The notes: generated by a model from the sequence alone, not told the origin. A DNA stretch of 16,208 bases from Nitrosomonadaceae bacterium (GCA_024644425.1 JAHELA010000019.1:1-16208); one strand, 5' to 3'; shown: positions 8,085 to 13,679, numbered from the stretch's first letter. Numbers and translations: made by a program.

Positions 8085-8220
8085 GGCGGCGGGAATCGAA
8101 TTATATCCTGTAATCCCTGCCAATAGATGCTCTATGTTTTTTCTTTTTTCAAGATACGAACTAATATACCATGAAATTCATCGGCTTTTATTGAATGCTA
8201 TTGGATTACAGTGAACACTA
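8085..8220 (+). repeat. Dispersed intergenic repeat, copy R3 (subfamily B)
   Basis: The left end GGCGGCGGGAATCGAATTAT is the best-preserved tRNA/tmRNA-like end in the set. Then come a T-rich tract, GATACGAACTAATATACCAT at about 8154-8173, and 10-bp phased TATTGAATGC and TATTGGATTA units ending near 8220. It aligns with R4 and R7 in the same order. Confidence 0.65.
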
Positions 8221-8221
8221 A

Positions 8222-8279
8222 GAATTTTAAAAGTGTGACTTTTTGCCCTTCTTGCTAGTTATTTATCTGCAAGTTACCT
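8222..8279 (+). repeat. Direct repeat, left copy, beside the adhesin-E-like gene
   Basis: GAATTTTAAAAGTGTGACTT followed by a CTTGCTAGTTAT block. It matches 8803-8863 over nearly 60 positions with scattered substitutions and small gaps, so the two copies bracket the 8325-8741 gene. Confidence 0.5.
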
Positions 8280-8324
8280 ATAGCAAAGTCTTATTGGGAA
8301 GGTCTTCAGCACACTTATATCCCA

Positions 8325-8741
8325 TCACCTCCCACAAGTTAATTCCCAGAGTTTCCTTCCCACAGTATCTGGCTCCAATAATGTCCAATTATGGACATAT
8401 TCTTTTTCCCCGCCTCTTTTTCCTGTACCCATATTTTCAGAGAAAATAGCTACATAATGTTCCCTAGATCGTCTCCCTGAACAGTCATATTCTGTATGAA
8501 CCTTTAACGACAAATATGGATTAGGGCTGTTTCCTTTCTGAACTGTTTGGTAATTGTATAATTCCCATACTTTTATTGAATCATTAAAATTGTGCATGGT
8601 GTCAAGATCAACAAAGACACTAAACAGGGACCCCTGGTTAGGACCATTTGTATTATCTTTTGCGTCCACTATTTTTGTCCATGTTGCTGTCGCACTACTA
8701 CTTATTGCAGCAAGCAACATTATCAAAATAACTTTATACAT
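8325..8741 (-). CDS. Secreted surface-adhesin-E-like protein
   Basis: Exported protein of 138 residues with a signal peptide (MYKVILIMLLAAISSSATA, cleavage after about residue 19). The mature part fits the small Adhesin_E-like family (PF16747), common in betaproteobacteria. It starts WTKIVDAKD and has a predicted beta strand before FVDLDTM. It continues KVWELYNY, YDCSGRRSRE, a MGTG turn, and a C-terminal VGRKLWELTC. The two cysteines in these conserved positions probably form a disulfide. Molecular function is not established for most members. The ATG lacks a good ribosome binding site; an internal Met8 would spoil the signal peptide, so the longer start is preferred. The gene stands alone between two copies of a direct repeat and next to repeat R3, which suggests acquisition or a translocation unit. 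Confidence 0.75.
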   Translation of the reverse strand: MYKVILIMLLAAISSSATATWTKIVDAKDNTNGPNQGSLFSVFVDLDTMHNFNDSIKVWELYNYQTVQKGNSPNPYLSLKVHTEYDCSGRRSREHYVAIFSENMGTGKRGGEKEYVHNWTLLEPDTVGRKLWELTCGR

Positions 8742-8802
8742 TGCAATCTTAAGGTTGTATTAGGTAAATTCTTTTTCAATATTGATAAATATATCACGTT
8801 TG

Positions 8803-8863
8803 GAATTTTTAAAAATGTGACTTATTACCATTATTCTTACTAGTTATAATATCTTACTGATTA
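8803..8863 (+). repeat. Direct repeat, right copy, beside the adhesin-E-like gene
   Basis: GAATTTTTAAAAATGTGACT followed by a CTTACTAGTTAT block; partner of the copy at 8222-8279. It lies about 60 bp upstream of the adhesin-E-like start, so it could also contribute promoter sequence. Confidence 0.5.
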
Positions 8864-8972
8864 CAATATTAGCTATGAAATAACTGATCTAATTTCCTTG
8901 GTATACTTCTGATAATACAAACTGAAGATTGATTGTTCCGCTTGAACCAAGAGCACTCCTCTTTTAAATAGG

Positions 8973-9959
8973 CTAGCTCACCATCAGAACAGCTGCACCC
9001 CGTATTCGTCCCCCACGAACACGTTGAATGGCCTCGTTAGCAGCCTCTAGAGAAAATTTTTCTACCTCTATTCTGACTCCCGCTCTAGTCACAATGGTAA
9101 AAAACTCTTCGCCATCGCGGCGCGTAAGGTTGGCGATAGAGCGTAAACTGCGTTCCCCCCACAGTAAGGAATAAGAAAATTCAGGAATTGTACTCATATG
9201 TATACCCGCACAGATAACTGTCCCACCCTTGGCTGTATACCTCAGAGACTGTGGAATCAAAGTACCCACTGGAGCAAATAATATGGAAGCATTCATTTCC
9301 TCTGGAGGTCTTTCACTAGAATCTCCCGCCCAAGAAGCCCCTAGTTTGCGAGCAAAACACTGCCTCTCTATATCACCTGGTTTGGTAAATGCAAATACTT
9401 CCCGCCCCTGCCAGTGAGCCACTTGCGTAATGATATGAGCTGCCGCACCGAAACCATAGATACCGATCCGTTTTGCGTCGCCAGCCGCAACCAATGCGCG
9501 GTAGCCAATAAGTCCAGCACAAAGCAAAGGTGCGGCTTCCGCATCAGAATAATTATCCGGTAAAGAAAAGCAGTAGTGTTGATTTGCTAATGCAAATTCA
9601 GCATAACCCCCATCCAAGGTATATCCTGTGAACTCGGCCGCATCACAGAGATTTTCGCTACCGCTCATACAATAGTGACAATGACCACAGGTACGCCCGA
9701 GCCAAGGCACTCCTACTCGCTGCCCTATAGTAAAGCGTTCTGCCCTTTCACCCTTTTCTACAACAATTCCAACAATTTCATGCCCCAGAATAAGTGGCAA
9801 CTTTGGTTGCTGCAAATCTCCATCTACCACATGCAAATCGGTTCGGCATACACCGCAAGCATGTACTGCAAGCAGGATTTCATTATCTCCAGGCGAAGGC
9901 CTTAATACTTCGGCTAGTCGCAAAGGCCTTTCCTTAGCATCTAGAACCATAGCTTTCAT
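8973..9959 (-). CDS. Zinc-dependent alcohol dehydrogenase (MDR superfamily)
   Basis: Cytosolic NAD(P)-dependent medium-chain alcohol dehydrogenase of 328 residues, expected to interconvert a primary alcohol and aldehyde. Catalytic zinc ligands are visible as Cys38 (CGVCRTDLH), His60-Glu61 (LGHE) and Cys147. The structural zinc cluster is Cys91, Cys94, Cys97 and Cys105 (CGHCHYCMSGSENLC). A Rossmann GFGAAAH turn lies at 169-175. The stretch AFTKPGD after it lacks the acidic residue expected for strict NAD preference, so cofactor choice is open. Length is normal for this zinc ADH subgroup. The ATG at 9959 has a weak AGG six bases upstream. It is monocistronic. In an ammonia oxidiser it may serve aldehyde detoxification or fermentation, but its substrate is unknown. 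Confidence 0.92.
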   Translation of the reverse strand: MKAMVLDAKERPLRLAEVLRPSPGDNEILLAVHACGVCRTDLHVVDGDLQQPKLPLILGHEIVGIVVEKGERAERFTIGQRVGVPWLGRTCGHCHYCMSGSENLCDAAEFTGYTLDGGYAEFALANQHYCFSLPDNYSDAEAAPLLCAGLIGYRALVAAGDAKRIGIYGFGAAAHIITQVAHWQGREVFAFTKPGDIERQCFARKLGASWAGDSSERPPEEMNASILFAPVGTLIPQSLRYTAKGGTVICAGIHMSTIPEFSYSLLWGERSLRSIANLTRRDGEEFFTIVTRAGVRIEVEKFSLEAANEAIQRVRGGRIRGAAVLMVS

Positions 9960-10059
9960 GCGTAACCTATGTAATCAATTTTTCGAACAAGTTTTACTGT
10001 TACACATATATAATGAGAAGTGTATAGAAAAATCAGCAACCCCGGTTTTGTATGACTAT

Positions 10060-10091
10060 GAATGTCCGCTTTTGGCACAAAACAGACATTC
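10060..10091. repeat. REP-like palindrome, copy 1
   Basis: A 32-bp element starting GAATGTCCGCTTTTGGCACA and ending AAAACAGACATTC, with about nine-base arms that pair with one mismatch. It is the same sequence family as 10974-11005, 13315-13346 and 15476-15507. It lies directly left of repeat R4. Confidence 0.7.
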
Positions 10092-10097
10092 ACAAAG

Positions 10098-10251
10098 ATG
10101 TCGGAAATCTAATTGTAGTCTGTAACTATTACCACAGGATAATCTACATTGTTTTTAGTTTTACGATACCAACAAAAATACCAGCAGATTTATTGGATGT
10201 TATTGGGCTGCTATGAAACAACAGCCCACTTTTGGTACAAAACAGTTACTC
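10098..10251 (+). repeat. Dispersed intergenic repeat, copy R4 (subfamily B)
   Basis: Left end ATGTCGGAAATCTAATT. The core has GATACCAACAAAAATACCAG at 10165-10184 and phased TTATTGGATG and TTATTGGGCT units at 10190-10209. The right end is a degraded REP-like segment with TTTTGGTACAAAACAG, finishing near 10251. Nearly identical in its core to R7. Confidence 0.72.
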
Positions 10252-10265
10252 GACCTAATAGAAAA

Positions 10266-10793
10266 TTAAGTGTTGCTACCCCCTAGTAAGGTAAACAAGA
10301 GCATGAGTAAGATGGCCTGAACGCTCCAGCCGATTACGCACACCCCTACCGCACGCCATGTGCTTACATAATCAAGCGCTTGTCTCACCGCAATTACCAT
10401 AGCTGTCAACATCCAAATCGAAGCCACAAGAAAAACGATTTCTGCCAGCCCTGGGATGATTCCTACTACTCGAATTATCCCTGGGGAACTTGAAAAACCA
10501 ATCGTGCGCAATAACTCACCATGATCTGCTTTTGTTTGTGGTTCGGGAAGTAGTTTTGTGCCAATTAAATAAGTCATGTAAGCCCAGATACACCATCCGA
10601 CAATTGCTACGACCATCCCGATCAACATCCCTCCAAAACCACCTTGCCCAAAATTTCCAATTCCGGCTGCAGCACTTGAAAGAACGACAACTACCATGGC
10701 CTGACGCATTGCCCCTTGATCAGCCTCAACCTCATCATAAAGGTCGACATCAAGTTTCGCAGCACGAATCATACGGTCCATTAGACGAGTCAT
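10266..10793 (-). CDS. YIP1-family membrane protein
   Basis: Polytopic membrane protein of 175 residues with five likely helices: about 31-48, 53-80, 105-130, 120-140 and 150-172. A polar N-terminal stretch of about 30 residues (ending DVDLYDEVEADQGAMRQA) precedes them. The pattern fits the bacterial YIP1 family (PF04893), often found as single genes of unknown function. The segment LLRTIGFSSSPGIIRVVGII is typical of the family's central loop and third helix. The ATG has a strong GGAGG site with six-base spacing, so the start is secure. It stands alone between repeats R4 and R5, and no neighbour suggests a role. Confidence 0.85.
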   Translation of the reverse strand: MTRLMDRMIRAAKLDVDLYDEVEADQGAMRQAMVVVVLSSAAAGIGNFGQGGFGGMLIGMVVAIVGWCIWAYMTYLIGTKLLPEPQTKADHGELLRTIGFSSSPGIIRVVGIIPGLAEIVFLVASIWMLTAMVIAVRQALDYVSTWRAVGVCVIGWSVQAILLMLLFTLLGGSNT

Positions 10794-10973
10794 TTCTTCC
10801 CTCCTACAATTTTATTGGTTATCTATCTTCATATCGGGTGTTATTAAAAATCGAATTGAAGTAAAAAATTAAGCCCCCTCCATAATTATAAATTTCTAGT
10901 TTGGGTCGGTTGAAGCCTACCTCTCTTTCCTTTCCTTAACTTTGTAGCGAAATTCTTCATAATGAAAAACTGT

Positions 10974-11005
10974 GAATGTCTGCTTTAGGCACAAAGCAGA
11001 CACTC
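10974..11005. repeat. REP-like palindrome, copy 2 (best preserved)
   Basis: Arms GAATGTCTGCTTT and AAAGCAGACACTC pair at 12 of 13 positions around a six-base AGGCAC loop. It sits nine bases left of repeat R5, just as copy 1 sits beside R4. Confidence 0.75.
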
Positions 11006-11013
11006 AATTTTTT

Positions 11014-11165
11014 GGGCGACAGGAATCAAACTAGAATCAGATTTATTTTACTAATCAATACACTAACTTTGGAAAAGCTGCCCTAATTTCGTTGAGATAC
11101 TCCTATCCCTACCCCCAGAATCACTGGCTGTTACTAGATCTTATAGGAGGCTAAATGTAAAAGTG
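11014..11165 (+). repeat. Dispersed intergenic repeat, copy R5 (subfamily A)
   Basis: Left end GGGCGACAGGAATCAAACTA. The core is GAGATACTCCTATCCCTACC, then CCCAGAA and three 10-bp units at 11121-11130, 11131-11140 and 11141-11150 (TCACTGGCTG, TTACTAGATC, TTATAGGAGG). Close match to R2 and R6. Confidence 0.75.
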
Positions 11166-11410
11166 TTCGAGTACAAGATTAGATTACCTCTGGTCTTTAT
11201 CATAGACGATTTTCCAGAAATACATATTAATAAGTTTCATTGGAAGATTAACTACTTTGTTGTTAATTTTAATTTAAAAATTTTCTGGTTAGCTTAACTG
11301 TGGTCTCAAATATTGAGTTTTTTCCATCGAATCACAAAAACTTAAGTATATCTGGGTAGTACTTGATAAAGAACTATTTGTTGGAAAGCCCATATATTCC
11401 TAATTTCAAC

Positions 11411-11899
11411 TTACCGGTAACTTGCATCTGTTTCTCTATCTTTTGCTATCTGCTCTTCATACCTATCTCCAACCGCCAGGAGCATATCCTTGGTGTAGAT
11501 TAAGTCACCTCGTTTCTCACCGTGATACTCGAGAATATGTGTTTCTACGATGGAGTCTACTGGACATGATTCCTCACAAAAACCACAAAATATGCACTTG
11601 GTAAGGTCAATGTCATAGCGAGTAGTCCGGCGAGTACCATCATCACGTTGCTCTGAATCAATAGTAATCGCCAGTGCTGGACATACTGCTTCACATAACT
11701 TACAAGCAATACAACGTTCCTCTCCATTTGGATACCGACGTAACGCATGCAACCCACGAAAGCGAGGTGATTGCGGGGTCTTTTCTTCAGGAAAATGTAC
11801 TGTTATTTTTCGTGCAAATAAATATCGTCCAGTAAGCATCATGCCTTTTACTAATTCAAATAACAGAAAAGTGCTAAAAAAGTCCTTAATACGATTCAC
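11411..11899 (-). CDS. nuoI: NADH-quinone oxidoreductase subunit I (isolated gene)
   Basis: Peripheral-arm ferredoxin-like subunit of respiratory complex I; it carries the two [4Fe-4S] clusters (N6a, N6b) that pass electrons towards quinone. Both cluster motifs are intact: CIACKLCEAVCP and CIFCGFCEESCP. The flanking sequence (TGRYLFARKI, FRGLHALRRYPNGEERC, GEKRGDL, GDRYEEQIAKDR) is that of betaproteobacterial NuoI. I place the start at GTG 11899 (VNRIKDFFSTFLLFELVKGM), giving 162 residues, the usual length, with AAGGAG six bases upstream. An upstream ATG/GTG frame to 11971 would add 24 residues not seen in the family. No other nuo gene lies nearby, whereas nuoI normally sits inside the nuoA-N operon. 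It is flanked by repeats R5 and R6, so it is a second copy or a relocated gene. Confidence 0.92.
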   Translation of the reverse strand: MNRIKDFFSTFLLFELVKGMMLTGRYLFARKITVHFPEEKTPQSPRFRGLHALRRYPNGEERCIACKLCEAVCPALAITIDSEQRDDGTRRTTRYDIDLTKCIFCGFCEESCPVDSIVETHILEYHGEKRGDLIYTKDMLLAVGDRYEEQIAKDRETDASYR

Positions 11900-11905
11900 C
11901 AATTT

Positions 11906-11911
11906 CTCCTT
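11906..11911 (-). promoter_or_regulatory. Ribosome binding site deciding the nuoI start
   Basis: AAGGAG on the minus strand, six bases before GTG 11899. It supports the 162-residue form over the 186-residue reading that begins at 11971. Confidence 0.75.
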
Positions 11912-12011
11912 TTTCGCCAACACTATTAATTTGATTAAATAAATTTTGGATGGTTCCCCATGCAAAAGCACCGTCTTGTAGGCGTCATTAGATCTTACTG
12001 GAAATACAATT

Positions 12012-12184
12012 GACGGAGGGAATCTAACTCAGACCATCTAATATTTTATTTATCATGATATTACGTGATGAATTGCCACTCTAATTCTCTTGAGATACCC
12101 CATCCCTCCCCCCAGAATCACTGGCTGTTATTGGATATTAATGGAAGCTAAACGTTAACGTCCAAATATGACACAAAACAAATA
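12012..12184 (+). repeat. Dispersed intergenic repeat, copy R6 (subfamily A)
   Basis: Left end GACGGAGGGAATCTAACTCA. The core is GAGATACCCCATCCCTCCCC, then CCAGAA and three 10-bp units at 12118-12127, 12128-12137 and 12138-12147 (TCACTGGCTG, TTATTGGATA, TTAATGGAAG). The right end (AACGTCC, then GACACAAAACAAATATT) is a decayed REP-like palindrome, linking subfamily A to the palindrome as in subfamily B. Confidence 0.75.
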
Positions 12185-12410
12185 TTATTGAGTGACAAGA
12201 GTCAAATATATGCTAAAACTCAAATGAAGCAAAGTAGCTTCTTTTAGTCTACAAATATATTAACCACAACTAGAATTAAAATTTCCTACTTCCAAAGCTG
12301 CATAATTTATGTCAAAATTTTTCTATGGAGTACTCAGAACTACATATTTATATAGTTTGTGTAATGTCTGAAGTATTTTGTATTAATGTGATTTAAGCTC
12401 AAATAATAAA

Positions 12411-12420
12411 AGGAGGTGAT
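12411..12420 (+). promoter_or_regulatory. Near-perfect Shine-Dalgarno sequence
   Basis: AGGAGGTGAT is fully complementary to the 16S rRNA 3' end and lies with ideal spacing before ATG 12424. It indicates strong translation of the small secreted protein and fixes its start. Confidence 0.85.
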
Positions 12421-12423
12421 TTA

Positions 12424-12627
12424 ATGAATAAAATCATCCTGATACCGCTAATATTTATAATGATTACATTGTTCTCTTTCACAGCAAATGCGGCTGATTG
12501 TTCTAGATTCTCTTCTTTACATGCAGATAATCCAATATATCCGGCACTATATTTGAACGCCATGTATGATTATGGTGGCGATGATGATGGTGATGATGAT
12601 GGTGATGATGGTGGTGATGGCGAATAA
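12424..12627 (+). CDS. Small secreted protein with Asp/Gly-repeat tail
   Basis: Unrecognised protein of 67 residues. A clear signal peptide (residues 1-23, positive MNK, hydrophobic core, TANA before the cut) leaves a mature peptide of about 44 residues. This starts ADCSRFSSLHADNPIYPALY, with a single Cys26 that is not in a lipobox, and ends in a strongly acidic tail (GGDDDGDDDGDDGGDGE, 51-67). The tail is encoded by a tandem GATGATGATGGT-type DNA repeat, which could expand or shrink by slippage. A near-perfect ribosome binding site and a clean downstream terminator argue that it is a real, well-expressed single-gene unit. The Asp-rich tail may bind divalent metals; that is inference. No family is recognised. 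Confidence 0.75.
   Translation: MNKIILIPLIFIMITLFSFTANAADCSRFSSLHADNPIYPALYLNAMYDYGGDDDGDDDGDDGGDGE
12570..12624 (+). repeat. GATGATGATGGT-type microsatellite inside the small secreted protein gene
   Basis: Roughly four tandem, slightly imperfect 9-12 bp units (GAT runs broken by GGT) encode the DDDG repeats. All indels by whole codons keep the frame, so the tail length may vary between strains. Confidence 0.7.
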
Positions 12628-12685
12628 AGATAATAAAAAATTCATCTGATAAGCATATAAAATGACCCTTTGATCATTTCATTTC

Positions 12686-12706
12686 CCCGCTTCGGCGGGT
12701 TTTTTT
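12686..12706 (+). terminator. Rho-independent terminator of the small secreted protein gene
   Basis: CCCGC-TTCG-GCGGG hairpin with a stable UUCG tetraloop, followed by seven T residues. It begins 58 bases after the stop codon at 12627 and is the clearest terminator in the window. Confidence 0.92.
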
Positions 12707-12710
12707 GTGT

Positions 12711-12748
12711 GAATATGAGCGCCTTCGTTTGGCGCAAAGCTAAAATTC
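12711..12748. repeat. REP-like palindrome, divergent copy
   Basis: GAAT at the left, TTTGGCGCAAAGC in the middle and ATTC at the right match the outline of the 32-bp palindromes. Here a GCGCC-TTCGTTT-GGCGC hairpin (12719-12735) replaces the usual loop. It lies just after the terminator. Confidence 0.45.
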
Positions 12749-12972
12749 GTGAATAATCGCTTCTACTAATTACAGTAAATATCCTCAGTATTTATCCCAT
12801 ATGTGTGCTTTCTCACAGAATATTTTACTCAGAGTGAGTATGTTATATTTACATGGGTTACACTTGATCGATGCATAAACTATCATCTTTTAATCTGAAA
12901 CAGACTTGTACGATCAACTTATTACGAAGCGAGATAGTTATAAATTATCGTTTGTGTAGTAGATCTTCTTTG

Positions 12973-13049
12973 GCGCCCGTAGCTCAGTTGGATAGAGTAC
13001 TTGGCTTCGAACCAAGGGGTCGGGCGTTCGAATCGCTCCGGGCGCGCCA
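12973..13049 (+). tRNA. tRNA-Arg (anticodon TCG)
   Basis: A full 77-base cloverleaf. The acceptor stem GCGCCCG pairs perfectly with CGGGCGC (13039-13045). The D arm is GCTC/GAGT, the anticodon stem CTTGG/CCAAG with loop CTTCGAA (anticodon TCG, reading CGA), and the T arm GGGCG-TTCGAAT-CGCTC. The discriminator is G and the CCA end is encoded. It stands alone. tRNA 3' ends are common integration sites, and repeat R7 lies about 150 bp downstream, but no duplicated piece of this tRNA was found. Confidence 0.95.
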
Positions 13050-13058
13050 TTAAAAAAC

Positions 13059-13142
13059 ATGATTAAGCAAATCTTTTATGTATTAGTATTTGGCATAATA
13101 ATTTCAGTAACAGTATTTTTTGTAGCAATTTGGATTTTATAA
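13059..13142 (+). CDS. Possible 27-residue membrane miniprotein
   Basis: ATG 13059 opens a 27-codon frame (MIKQIFYVLVFGIIISVTVF, then FVAIWIL) ending in TAA, an almost perfect single transmembrane helix with a short basic N-terminus. It starts nine bases after the tRNA CCA end and has no recognisable ribosome binding site. A TA-rich stretch can give such a frame by chance, so this stays tentative. Confidence 0.25.
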   Translation: MIKQIFYVLVFGIIISVTVFFVAIWIL

Positions 13143-13194
13143 ATTATCAATCCTTTCAGATAAAATTACACAAATATTAGTTTGTATCATCAAG

Positions 13195-13346
13195 TTGCGG
13201 GAATCGAATTGTCGCCTATAACCTTTGCTACAAGACATTTTACATTTTTTCTAATTTTACTATACCAACAAATATACCAGCAGATTTATTGGATGCTACT
13301 GGACTAGTAGACTTGACTGTTAGCTTTTGGCACAAAGCAGACATTC
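13195..13346 (+). repeat. Dispersed intergenic repeat, copy R7 (subfamily B, includes palindrome)
   Basis: Left end AGTTGCGGGAATCGAATTGT. Then come a T-rich tract, TATACCAACAAATATACCAG at 13261-13280, and phased TTATTGGATG and CTACTGGACT units. The right end (13315-13346) is a REP-like palindrome half (TTTTGGCACAAAGCAGACAT). It is the most complete copy and shows how palindrome and repeat belong together. Confidence 0.75.
13315..13346. repeat. REP-like palindrome, copy 3 (right end of R7)
   Basis: Starts GACTGTTAGCTTTTGGCACA and ends AAGCAGACATTC. The right arm is intact and the left arm is partly decayed, so pairing is weaker than in the copy at 10974-11005. Confidence 0.65.
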
Positions 13347-13370
13347 AGAGAGATATTGAAGAAAAAGCGT

Positions 13371-13667
13371 CTATTTCCACATTACGTTACAGTTAGCCTT
13401 TACTGCCGCAGTAAGTAGATTAATTAGAGGCAGCCCCCTATGAGCCATACTAACCACTTGCTCATCTTCATCCTTGTCCTGAACTTGTGGTAGGGGTTTT
13501 TCAGCATTGATTGCGTTCGTTAGCCGGTCAAGAGCTCCGGGGATATCTTCAGCAAGGATTGCGCCGGGTACAGTAGCGCTGTGTCCCATCATTTTCAGCA
13601 ACTTAATCGCTACATCCCCAAACATAGTGATATCGGCATAAGCATTGGTTGTAAATGTCACCAGCAA
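13371..13667 (-). CDS. DUF1840 family protein
   Basis: Small cytosolic protein of 98 residues of the betaproteobacterial DUF1840 family; function unknown. It begins LLVTFTTNAYADITMFGDVA and contains KLLKMMGHSATVPGAILAED, an acidic linker (QDKDEDEQV) and a closing AHRGLPLINLLTAAVK, all matching the family layout. I place the start at TTG 13667. Members start MLVTF or MLITF, and a strong AAGGAGG (13679-13673) lies five bases before this TTG. The longer open frame to an ATG at 13757 overlaps the end of the transpeptidase gene and adds 30 residues absent from the family. It lies 49 bases after the L,D-transpeptidase stop on the same strand, so the two are probably co-transcribed. Confidence 0.85.
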   Translation of the reverse strand: MLVTFTTNAYADITMFGDVAIKLLKMMGHSATVPGAILAEDIPGALDRLTNAINAEKPLPQVQDKDEDEQVVSMAHRGLPLINLLTAAVKANCNVMWK

Positions 13668-13672
13668 AACGG

Positions 13673-13679
13673 CCTCCTT
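13673..13679 (-). promoter_or_regulatory. Ribosome binding site deciding the DUF1840 start
   Basis: AAGGAGG on the minus strand, five bases before TTG 13667. CTG 13664 and GTG 13661 follow immediately and are alternative initiation codons, but the family's N-terminus favours TTG. Confidence 0.7.

Larger units (their letters stand above)
7929..8324. other. Intergenic region with hairpin, palindrome and repeat R3
   Basis: About 400 bp without a gene. It contains the 7937-7956 hairpin, a G5TAC5 palindrome (7998-8009) just right of a GGCGGCG stretch that may be the eroded left end of another repeat copy, repeat R3 (8085-8220), and the left member of a direct-repeat pair (8222-8279). Confidence 0.55.
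9960..10265. other. Intergenic region with a REP-like palindrome and repeat R4
   Basis: About 300 bp between the alcohol dehydrogenase and YIP1 genes, both on minus. It is almost filled by the palindrome at 10060-10091 and repeat R4. No promoter or terminator stands out. Confidence 0.5.
10794..11410. other. Long intergenic region with a REP-like palindrome and repeat R5
   Basis: About 615 bp. From 10794 to 10973 it is AT-rich and presumably carries the YIP1 promoter, though none could be placed. Then come the palindrome (10974-11005) and repeat R5 (11014-11165). From 11166 to 11410, downstream of nuoI, I see nothing recognisable: no terminator and no coding frame. Confidence 0.5.
11900..12423. 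other. Long divergent intergenic region holding repeat R6
   Basis: About 520 bp between nuoI (minus) and the small secreted protein gene (plus). It contains a short stray piece resembling the right end of a subfamily A repeat at 11981-12010 (CATTAGATCTTACTGGAAAT), repeat R6, and a 240-bp AT-rich stretch leading to the strong ribosome binding site at 12411. A TTGTGT at 12356-12361 with TATTAA 18 bases on is a possible but weak sigma-70 promoter. Confidence 0.5.
12628..12972. other. Intergenic region between the small protein gene and tRNA-Arg
   Basis: About 345 bp holding the terminator at 12686-12706, a divergent REP-like palindrome (12711-12748) and an AT-rich stretch that should contain the tRNA promoter. 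A frame at 12871-13053 runs through the tRNA and is not a gene. Confidence 0.5.

Noticed and set aside
8243..8449. Plus-strand frame opposite the adhesin-E-like gene
   Set aside because: Antisense shadow over repeat sequence and the 3' end of a gene with a clear signal peptide and family motifs.
11900..11971. N-terminal extension of NuoI by 24 residues
   Set aside because: The strong ribosome binding site lies inside this stretch, before GTG 11899, and NuoI proteins do not carry such an extension.
12226..12241. Hairpin GAAGC-AAAGTA-GCTTC followed by TTTT
   Set aside because: A five-base stem with no gene ending just before it; too weak to call a terminator.
12871..13053. Open frame of 60 codons on plus
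   Set aside because: It reads straight through the tRNA-Arg gene, which has a perfect cloverleaf; the translated end is tRNA sequence.
2800..13346. The repeats as a CRISPR array
   Set aside because: Copies are 0.9-3 kb apart with genes between them; no short regular spacers and no cas genes.
2800..13346. The repeats as integron attC sites
   Set aside because: They lack the attC core (GTTRRRY) and inverted R/L boxes, and no integron integrase is in the window; only the cassette-like layout is similar.
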